Below are positions 14,582-19,945 of a stretch of DNA of 19,945 bases, piece by piece (the stretch's first letter is position 1; each line of letters begins with the position of its first letter). This DNA is from Alphaproteobacteria bacterium (GTDB taxonomy: Bacteria; Pseudomonadota; Alphaproteobacteria; Micropepsales; Micropepsaceae): contig JAATGK010000093.1 in the NCBI GenBank assembly GCA_015654715.1, positions 1-19,945 on the forward strand. Direction: 5' to 3'. Under the pieces are notes generated by a model. That model did no database searches. It had not been told where the DNA came from and was given only the letters and a program-made list of their open reading frames with translations. The translations under genes were made by a program, and so were the position numbers.

Positions 14582-15742
14582 TCAGCCGATCGCTTTTTCG
14601 AAGATGCGATAGCGTTTGGTCACGACGCAGCCGAACGCCTCCAGCATGCGCTTCATCGGTTCGTTGGAATCGAGAATCCACGACAGTTCGCTCGTTTTGG
14701 CCTTGCGGTAGCTCGGCGCCTGTTGAACCGACTGGATCAGCAGAAGGGCGATGATGGCGCCCGCCGGCGTGGTGTGCAGTTTCCGCCGTACGCCCATCAT
14801 GGCGAGGCGGGTGGTTTTGACGCCGTTGACCTTGAGGCGCCACAACAGCTTGACGATGCCGAACGGGAATAGGTGCCCGCCCAGGTCTTTGATCATGGTG
14901 TTGATGTCGGGCAGCATCATCGCCATGCCGGCCGGCTCGCCGTCGTATTCGGCAATGGCCACGGCGGCAGGATTGAGCACCAGCTTGAACACGGTACCGA
15001 TCTCTTCAATCTCGGCATCGGTGATCGGCACGAAGCCCCAATTGTCGTGCCACGCATCATTGATGATGTCGTGGATCAGCCGCATGTCTTGTGCGAGGCC
15101 CGCTTTATCCATGCGAACGGGACGCAGGACGTAAGAATGCTTCTGGCGTCCTTTGGCGATCATCTTTTCGAGCCGCGGCCCGAACGGCGCGTGCAAGGGG
15201 CGATCATAGGCCAGGACATCTTGCACCGGAACGTAACCCCGCTCGACGATGCGGTTCTGGTAGTAGGGCAGGTGGTGGCCCATCATCACGCGCGGCGGCG
15301 TGTCGAAGCCTTCGACCAGAAGCCCCGGTTCGTCCCACATATTGAAACTGACCGGGCCGAGCACGCGCCGCATGCCTTCGCCCCGCAGCCATTCTTCGCC
15401 TTTGTCGAGCAGCGCGGCGAAGACATCGCCGTCATCGATCGCTTCCAGAAAGCCGAAGTGGCCGGTGGCGTCGTGGTGCTGTTCGAGGTGCAGAAAGTCG
15501 ATCTGCGCCGTTATCCGCCCGACTGGTTCGCCGTCCTTCAGCGCCAGCCAGAAGTTCACTTTGGCGTGCTGGAAGAACGCATTGTGCTTGGCTTGGAAAT
15601 GGGTCTGGCGCTCGAGGAAGAGCGGCGGCACCCAATTCGGGTCACCCGCGTAAAGGCGGTGCGGCAGACGGTGAAAGGCTTGCCAGAGCTTGGCGCCTTC
15701 GACGGGCACGACGGTGATTGCGTTGTTGGCCACGGCGCGCAT
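14582..15742 (-). CDS. GNAT-fold acyltransferase-like protein, candidate bacterial ceramide synthase
   Basis: A protein of about 386 residues. An N-terminal part has YAGDPNWVPPLFLERQ and then NAFFQHAKVNFWLALKDGEPVGRI, a GNAT-type strand-turn followed by TAQID. Next come TGHFGFLEAIDD, GPVSFNMWDEPGLLVEGFD, and PYYQNRIVERGYVPVQDVLAY. The second half repeats a GNAT-like pattern (VAIAEYDGEPAGMAMMLPD) and ends with the acceptor-side SELSWILDSNEPMKRMLEAFG. From memory this is the alphaproteobacterial family often annotated as a GNAT acetyltransferase and, I believe, containing the Caulobacter ceramide synthase that N-acylates the long-chain base; I cannot verify that by search. The gene is convergent with the oxoamine synthase across one terminator, which fits. 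Start: adjacent ATGs at 15745 and 15742 behind GAGAGG; the second has slightly better spacing. A TTG start at 15802 is possible but less likely. Confidence 0.72.
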   Translation of the reverse strand: MRAVANNAITVVPVEGAKLWQAFHRLPHRLYAGDPNWVPPLFLERQTHFQAKHNAFFQHAKVNFWLALKDGEPVGRITAQIDFLHLEQHHDATGHFGFLEAIDDGDVFAALLDKGEEWLRGEGMRRVLGPVSFNMWDEPGLLVEGFDTPPRVMMGHHLPYYQNRIVERGYVPVQDVLAYDRPLHAPFGPRLEKMIAKGRQKHSYVLRPVRMDKAGLAQDMRLIHDIINDAWHDNWGFVPITDAEIEEIGTVFKLVLNPAAVAIAEYDGEPAGMAMMLPDINTMIKDLGGHLFPFGIVKLLWRLKVNGVKTTRLAMMGVRRKLHTTPAGAIIALLLIQSVQQAPSYRKAKTSELSWILDSNEPMKRMLEAFGCVVTKRYRIFEKAIG

Positions 15743-15811
15743 CATCCTCTCGAGCGCTTGCAGGAAAAGTGGAATCCGGTTTTCCGCCCCTAAGCGCGAC
15801 AATCAAATAAT

Positions 15812-15854
15812 CTAAAGCGTTTCGTCGTTTCTGTGAAACGGTGAAATGCTCTAG
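15812..15854. repeat. REP-like intergenic hairpin
   Basis: Two 20-base arms (15812-15831 and 15835-15854) flank a TGT loop. The left arm begins CTAAAGCGTTTC and the right arm ends GAAATGCTCTAG. Of the 20 positions, 16 are Watson-Crick pairs, three are G:U wobbles in plus-strand RNA and one is mismatched. The CTAGAGCATTTC-type ends resemble dispersed intergenic repeats of alphaproteobacteria. It lies after the glucokinase stop and before the acyltransferase gene, where it could end or stabilise the glucokinase transcript. Confidence 0.65.
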
Positions 15855-15887
15855 GAAAACCGCAATATAAATTCAATATAGGGTGTT

Positions 15888-16871
15888 CTACCCCTGCGGC
15901 CGCACGAAGGCGCGAATGGCCGCTTCCGCGGAGCCGAGCAGGGCGGCGTAAGGATGCACGATCACCTTGGTCGGCACGATTCCGACATAGCTGTCGAAGC
16001 GGCCCTTTTCTTCGAAGCAGCGGCGGAAGGTGCCGCTGTTCAGTTGCGGCAGCAGTCGGGGGGCGATGCCGCCGCCGAGATAGATGCCACCGCGGGCGCC
16101 GAAGGCCAGCGCCATATCGCCGGCGAAGCGGCCATAAATGCCGCAGAACACATCGAGCGCACTGACCGCGATGGGATCGGTTCCGGCCACCGCACAAGTT
16201 GTGATCTCTTCCGGTGCCAGCATGGCGGGGTCTTTCGCCCCGGCGATGCGCGACAGCGCCCAATGGATGTTGGCAAGACCCGGGCCTGAGAGCACGCGTT
16301 CTACCGACACGCGCGGATAGTGTTCCAGCAGCACTTTCAGGATTTCGAATTCGGTATCGTCGACCGGCGCAAAGGCGATATGGCCGCCTTCGGTCACCAT
16401 CACCGCACTGGAGAACGCATCGCGCACCAGTGCCGACACGCCGAGCCCGGTGCCGGCGCCGATCACGCCCACGGTCTCGCCGGCAATACCGCTGTGATTG
16501 CCGCCGATGGTCGCCAAATCCGCATCCGACAGATGCTCGACCGCATACCCCAGCGCCGCATAGTCGTTGATCAGCCGGGCGTGCTTGAAACCCTTGCCGC
16601 GCAGTACTGCCTCGTCGAGTACCCACTGCCCGTTGGTGAGCTTGACCTTGCCGTCCTTGATCGGTCCCGCCACCGCCACCACGACCGCATCCGGAAAGGG
16701 CTCGCCACTCTCCTTGAGGTAGAGGTCGACCACGCCTTCGAAGGTCGGATGTCCGGCGCGCGGCAGGCTCTTAGGCGTGGAGATCACCGGTCCGTCCAGA
16801 TCAGCGACCGCCAAGCGCACATTGGTTCCGCCAATATCGCCGACAAGACAGGTTTTAGGTGCGTTGGTCAC
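15888..16871 (-). CDS. glk: Glucokinase (bacterial ROK-independent Glk family)
   Basis: A 327-residue cytoplasmic kinase that phosphorylates glucose with ATP to glucose 6-phosphate. Motifs in order: phosphate-1 loop GDIGGTNVRLA (11-21), LTNGQWVLD (78-86), Asn102-Asp103 in LINDYAALGYAV with Asp103 as catalytic base, GAGTGLG (138-144), the glucose-binding TEGGHIAF (Glu161, His164), and GGIYLGGGIAPR near the end. Length and motif order match Escherichia coli-type Glk rather than the ROK family. The start is GTG 16871, with GGAG seven bases upstream; no ATG competes. It is followed by the REP-like hairpin and the acyltransferase gene on the same strand, but 145 bases apart, so the two may be separate transcripts. 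It supplies hexose phosphate for catabolism or nucleotide-sugar synthesis. Confidence 0.93.
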   Translation of the reverse strand: MTNAPKTCLVGDIGGTNVRLAVADLDGPVISTPKSLPRAGHPTFEGVVDLYLKESGEPFPDAVVVAVAGPIKDGKVKLTNGQWVLDEAVLRGKGFKHARLINDYAALGYAVEHLSDADLATIGGNHSGIAGETVGVIGAGTGLGVSALVRDAFSSAVMVTEGGHIAFAPVDDTEFEILKVLLEHYPRVSVERVLSGPGLANIHWALSRIAGAKDPAMLAPEEITTCAVAGTDPIAVSALDVFCGIYGRFAGDMALAFGARGGIYLGGGIAPRLLPQLNSGTFRRCFEEKGRFDSYVGIVPTKVIVHPYAALLGSAEAAIRAFVRPQG

Positions 16872-16930
16872 TGATTGGCTCCGGCAGTCCGGGAAGAATA
16901 ACAGCGGAGTTATCTAGACCCCGGACGCAA

Positions 16931-16957
16931 AGAATACTACGAAGACAGCGCTGTCAA
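16931..16957 (-). promoter_or_regulatory. Candidate glk promoter with overlapping palindrome
   Basis: On the minus strand a perfect TTGACA (16957-16952) is followed after 15 bases by TATTCT (16936-16931), giving a leader of about 50 bases before the GTG start of glk. The 15-base spacer is short. The perfect palindrome GACAGCGCTGTC (16944-16955) overlaps the -35 box and spacer, so a repressor bound there would block the polymerase. The regulator is unknown. Confidence 0.4.
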
Positions 16958-17080
16958 CGCCTCTAAACGCCTGCTTCAGGCCACCAAACGTCGCAAGGCG
17001 GGCGCGCCAAGCCTTAGGAACGCATCCACACCGCCGGTGCGAGCCGCCGACCAGCCGCCGCGGCCTATGACGTGAAAAAG

Positions 17081-18286
17081 CTATTCGTGCCGGAGCGCCT
17101 CGATCGGGTCCATGCGGGCGGCCCGGCGGGCCGGGAAGAAGCCGAATGCGACACCGACCACGGCAGAGAACAGCACTGCGATGACGACGATGCCGGGCTG
17201 GAAAACAAAGGGCAGATGGAGGGCCGCGGTGCCTGCCGCCGCTCCGGCGAGGCCCAGCATGATGCCGACGATGCCGCCGAGGGCCGACAGCACCACCGCC
17301 TCGATCAGGAATTGCAGCAGCACGTCGCGTTCCCGCGCTCCGATGGCGAGCCGGATGCCGATTTCGCGGGTGCGTTCGGTCACCGACACCAGCATGATGT
17401 TCATGATGCCGATACCGCCTACTAAGAGGCTCACCGCCGCGATCGCCGCCAGGAAGGCGGTAAGGACGCCGGTGATGCTCGACAGCATGTTGCCGATCTC
17501 GCGTAGGTCCTGGACGTCGAAATTGTCCTTGGTGTTGCCGGTGATATGGCGCCGCGTCCGCATCACCTGGGTGATCTGCTCCTTGGCGTGGGTGATGCCG
17601 GCCTCGTTCTGCACTTCGACGATGATGTAGTTGACGTAGATAGGGCCGATCAGCCGGCGCTGCACGGTGCGGATCGGCATGATGACGTAATTGTCCTGGT
17701 CCTGGCCGAAGGTGTTGCGGCCCTTGGATTCGAGAAGGCCGACCACATCGCAGGTGATTTTGTTGAGGCGGATGCGCTGGCCGACCGGGTCCTGGCCGCC
17801 GAACAGCTCGCGGCGCACGGTTTCGCCGATGACGCAGACCGATTTGCCGGTGCGGTCTTCGGCTTCGTTGAAGCGGCGGCCCGATACGACTTTCCAACTC
17901 CGTGCCGCGAACCAATCGGTACTGGCGCCGGTGACGGTGGTGGTTTGATTGCGGTTGCTGAGAATCGCCGATGCGCTGGTCTCGACCACGGGCACCACTT
18001 CGGCCAAGCTGAACACCTCGCGCCGCAGCGCATCGGCGTCGCTGATCTGGAACGCCGGGGCCTGGGCCGGCGGTCCGCCATCGCGATGGGCGCCCGGCGT
18101 GACGAACAAAAGGTTCTTGCCGATCGAGGAAATCGTGTTGGTGACCGAGGCGGTGGCGCCGTTGCCCAGCGTCACCATGGCGATCACCGCGCCGACGCCG
18201 ATGACGATGCCGAGCGTCGTCAAAGCTGCGCGCATCAGATTGTTGCGGATTTCGCGAAGCGCCAGGACAAGAGCGTTGCCGATCAT
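17081..18286 (-). CDS. macB: MacB-type ABC transporter permease
   Basis: A 401-residue permease of the MacB/FtsX-like family with the usual layout. There is an N-terminal ALREIRNNLMRAALTTLGIVIGV span (about 15-42), a periplasmic MacB-PCD domain (about 45-270), three C-terminal spans (about 277-303, 325-352, 362-385), and the family tail FPARRAARMDPIEALRHE. The GGIGIMNIMLVSVTERTREIGIRLAIGA segment is the cytoplasmic coupling region. In Escherichia coli MacB the ATPase and permease are fused; here they are separate genes, as in YknYZ-type systems. ATG 18286 overlaps the ATPase stop as ATGA with GGAG just upstream. It should work with the ATPase and the adaptor below to drive export from the periplasm through a TolC-like channel. 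The substrate is unknown and may be unrelated to the lipid genes. Confidence 0.92.
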   Translation of the reverse strand: MIGNALVLALREIRNNLMRAALTTLGIVIGVGAVIAMVTLGNGATASVTNTISSIGKNLLFVTPGAHRDGGPPAQAPAFQISDADALRREVFSLAEVVPVVETSASAILSNRNQTTTVTGASTDWFAARSWKVVSGRRFNEAEDRTGKSVCVIGETVRRELFGGQDPVGQRIRLNKITCDVVGLLESKGRNTFGQDQDNYVIMPIRTVQRRLIGPIYVNYIIVEVQNEAGITHAKEQITQVMRTRRHITGNTKDNFDVQDLREIGNMLSSITGVLTAFLAAIAAVSLLVGGIGIMNIMLVSVTERTREIGIRLAIGARERDVLLQFLIEAVVLSALGGIVGIMLGLAGAAAGTAALHLPFVFQPGIVVIAVLFSAVVGVAFGFFPARRAARMDPIEALRHE

Positions 18287-19002
18287 GCTCCGCCTCCGCT
18301 GCCCGCAAAGGCGCCTGATCCGCTGTCGGAGTGGATTTTGCCGTCGCGGAATCGCACCTGCCGCTTGGCGTATTTGGCGACGTCTTCTTCGTGGGTGACC
18401 AGCACGATGGTGATGCCGCGTTCGTCGTTGAGCCGGCGGAGCAGGGCCATGATCTCGTTGCTCATCGCGGTATCGAGGTTGCCGGTCGGTTCGTCGGCGA
18501 ACACCACGGCGGGGTCGCTCACCAGGGCTCGGGCGATGGCGACGCGCTGCTGCTGGCCACCGGAAAGTTGCGCCGCGGTATGCTTGCCGCGATCGGCCAG
18601 GCCGACTTGGGCTAAAGCCACTGCCGCGCGCTTGTGGCGCTCGCTGCGCTTCATGCCGCGATAAATCAGCGGCAGTTCGAGATTCTCGATCGCCGTCGTG
18701 CGCTTCAAGAGATTGAAGCCCTGGAAGACGAAGCCGATGTAGTAGCGGCGCAGCAGCGCGCGCTCGTCGCGGCTCAAGGTGCCGACGTCGATGCCTTGGA
18801 ACAGGTAATGGCCGGCGGTCGGCGCATCGAGGCAGCCGAGGATGTTCATCGCTGTCGATTTGCCCGACCCCGAGGGCCCCATCACCGCCACGAACTCGTG
18901 TTGGTGGATGACGAGATTGATGCCCGCCAGCGCGGCGACGGTGGCTTCGCCTTCACCGTAAATCTTGGTGACGTCTCTGAGTTCGATCAGCGGGTCGCTC
19001 AT
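18283..19002 (-). CDS. macB: MacB/LolD-type ABC transporter ATPase
   Basis: A 239-residue ATPase. Walker A is GPSGSGKST (42-50). The Q-loop is in FVFQGFNLL, the signature in LSGGQQQRVAIARAL, Walker B in VVFADEPTGNLD, and the switch histidine in LVTHEED. The SGSGKSTAMNILGCLD and DEPTGNLD pattern is that of the MacB/LolD/FtsE group. The ATG at 19002 is chosen over a TTG one codon upstream because it overlaps the adaptor stop as TGATG. A short Ser/Gly-rich tail ends the protein. It is the middle gene of a tightly coupled macA-ATPase-permease operon and powers the permease that follows. Confidence 0.92.
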   Translation of the reverse strand: MSDPLIELRDVTKIYGEGEATVAALAGINLVIHQHEFVAVMGPSGSGKSTAMNILGCLDAPTAGHYLFQGIDVGTLSRDERALLRRYYIGFVFQGFNLLKRTTAIENLELPLIYRGMKRSERHKRAAVALAQVGLADRGKHTAAQLSGGQQQRVAIARALVSDPAVVFADEPTGNLDTAMSNEIMALLRRLNDERGITIVLVTHEEDVAKYAKRQVRFRDGKIHSDSGSGAFAGSGGGA

Positions 19003-19945
19003 CAACCGCTCACGGTGACCGAGGCGCCGCCGCCGGCGGCCTTGCTGTCGGTAATTACTTTGTCGCCGGGCTGAAGGTCGCCGCGGAGAACTTGCGTCGA
19101 GTGACCGTCGGTGCCGCCGAGCTTCAGGTCATGCGGTTTCAGCTTGCCCTTTTCGAGCGTCCAGACGCGTCCCGCTCCGGGCGCCATCTTGGCCGGCGCA
19201 ATGCCGGCGGTCTGGGTTGCCGGCGGCACGAAACGCAAGGCCGCGTTTGGTACCAGCACGGCCTGCGGCAGGGTGCCGGTGATGATTTCCGCGGTCGCCG
19301 TCATGCCGGGCTTGAGCAGCAGTTTGCCGTTGTCGACCAAAAGCACGCCCTTATAGGTCACCACGTTTTGTACCGTGGTCGCGTTGGTGCGGACCTGGAT
19401 CAGCTTGGCGGTGAACTTCTTGTCCGCGTAGGCGCCGACGGTGAATTCGGCGCGCTGGCCGGCTTTGACCGTGCCGACATCGGCTTCGTCGATATCGACG
19501 TCGAGTTCCATTTGGGTAAGGTCGCTGGCGAGCGTGAACAGCACCGGCGTCGAGCAGGAGGCCGCCACGGTCTGGCCTTTGGAGACCTTGCGGTCGAGCA
19601 CGACGCCGTCGATCGGGGCGTAAATCGTGCATTTCTGCAAGGCGGATTCAGTCTGCTGCACGGAGGCGGCGGCGAGCGCAACCCCGGCTTTGGCGCGCAT
19701 ATAATCGGCCTTGGCGGTGTCGTAATCCTGTTGCGAGACGTCGTGGGTGCGGATCAGGATATCATAGCGTTTGGATTTGGCCTCGGTCTGCACCAAAGTC
19801 GCTTGTTGCTGCATCAGCGTGGCGCGCGCCTGGTCGAGCTGGGCCTGAATCTGGTCGGTGTTGATCTGCGCCAGCCTTTGGCCTTTCGCGACATGGTCGT
19901 TATAGTCGACATAGAGTTCGTCGATGCGGCCCGACTCTTCCGAAC
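19002..19945 (-). CDS. macA: MacA-type periplasmic adaptor (HlyD/RND-MFP family), C-terminal part
   Basis: About 314 C-terminal residues of a membrane-fusion protein; the N-terminal anchor lies beyond base 19945, and the frame stays open to the edge. It starts inside the lipoyl domain (RIDELYVDYNDHVAKGQRLAQIN). An alpha-helical hairpin rich in Gln and Ala (about 35-100) follows, which contacts the outer-membrane channel. The second lipoyl half is CTIYAPIDGVVLDRKVSKGQTV, followed by the beta-barrel (DIDEADVGTVKAGQRAEFTV) and the membrane-proximal domain with GMTATAEII. It bridges the permease to a TolC-type channel. It is the first gene of the operon visible here, and its stop overlaps the ATPase start. 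No TolC gene is in the window. Confidence 0.92.
   Translation of the reverse strand, partial: SEESGRIDELYVDYNDHVAKGQRLAQINTDQIQAQLDQARATLMQQQATLVQTEAKSKRYDILIRTHDVSQQDYDTAKADYMRAKAGVALAAASVQQTESALQKCTIYAPIDGVVLDRKVSKGQTVAASCSTPVLFTLASDLTQMELDVDIDEADVGTVKAGQRAEFTVGAYADKKFTAKLIQVRTNATTVQNVVTYKGVLLVDNGKLLLKPGMTATAEIITGTLPQAVLVPNAALRFVPPATQTAGIAPAKMAPGAGRVWTLEKGKLKPHDLKLGGTDGHSTQVLRGDLQPGDKVITDSKAAGGGASVTVSG

Noticed and set aside
16914..18308. 464-codon minus-strand frame over the MacB permease region
   Set aside because: It is a frame-shifted shadow of the permease, rich in Arg, His and Gly; the permease frame has membrane spans and the conserved tail.
17081..19945. MacAB-type system as the exporter of the proposed sphingolipid
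   Set aside because: It is a common, well-known exporter type, sits beyond glucokinase in a separate operon, and nothing in its sequence points to this lipid; the Lpt-like set is the better candidate.

Overview
The window reads as a high-GC alphaproteobacterial chromosome segment. Evidence is the dense GC-rich coding, the many ATGA/TGATG gene overlaps, a split MacAB-type exporter, and a REP-like intergenic hairpin of the style common in that class. The exact order cannot be fixed from the sequence. No tRNA, rRNA, transposase, integrase or CRISPR array was seen. Almost all the DNA belongs to envelope-lipid, glycan or export genes.

Layout. (1) 1-1830, minus strand: two overlapping GT4 glycosyltransferases, the second cut by the window edge. 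(2) 1831-2305: a gap of about 475 bp, less GC-rich, with several dyads and no convincing gene. (3) 2306-6521, plus strand: a polysaccharide-deacetylase-family protein, then an ABC ATPase (LptB-like) and two LptF/LptG-family permeases joined by ATGA overlaps. (4) 6508-9466, minus strand: two GT4 glycosyltransferases and a secreted DUF4833-like protein, all joined by stop/start overlaps. (5) 9549-14515, plus strand: a short-chain dehydrogenase, a polytopic membrane protein, a GT39/ArnT-like membrane glycosyltransferase coupled to it, and a PLP-dependent alpha-oxoamine synthase (candidate serine palmitoyltransferase). A bidirectional terminator follows. (6) 14582-16871, minus strand: a GNAT-fold acyltransferase-like protein (candidate bacterial ceramide synthase), a REP-like hairpin, and glucokinase. 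(7) 17081-19945, minus strand: a MacAB-type tripartite exporter (permease, ATPase, partial periplasmic adaptor).

The most interesting reading is that regions 3 to 6 form one locus for making, glycosylating and exporting a sphingolipid or similar amino-ketone lipid. The oxoamine synthase would condense an amino acid with an acyl thioester. The SDR would reduce the ketone and the GNAT-like enzyme would N-acylate the product. The two GT4 enzymes, the GT39 enzyme and the deacetylase would build or trim a sugar head group. A dedicated LptB-LptF-LptG complex would lift the lipid out of the inner membrane. The ATPase of that complex departs from canonical LptB at the residue that contacts the permease coupling helices (Phe90 in E. 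coli, Pro88 here). No lptA, lptC or lptD lies nearby, which suggests a paralogous exporter rather than the main LPS one. Enzyme families are read directly from motifs; the shared pathway and the substrate are inference. Glucokinase and the MacAB-type system look like ordinary neighbours.
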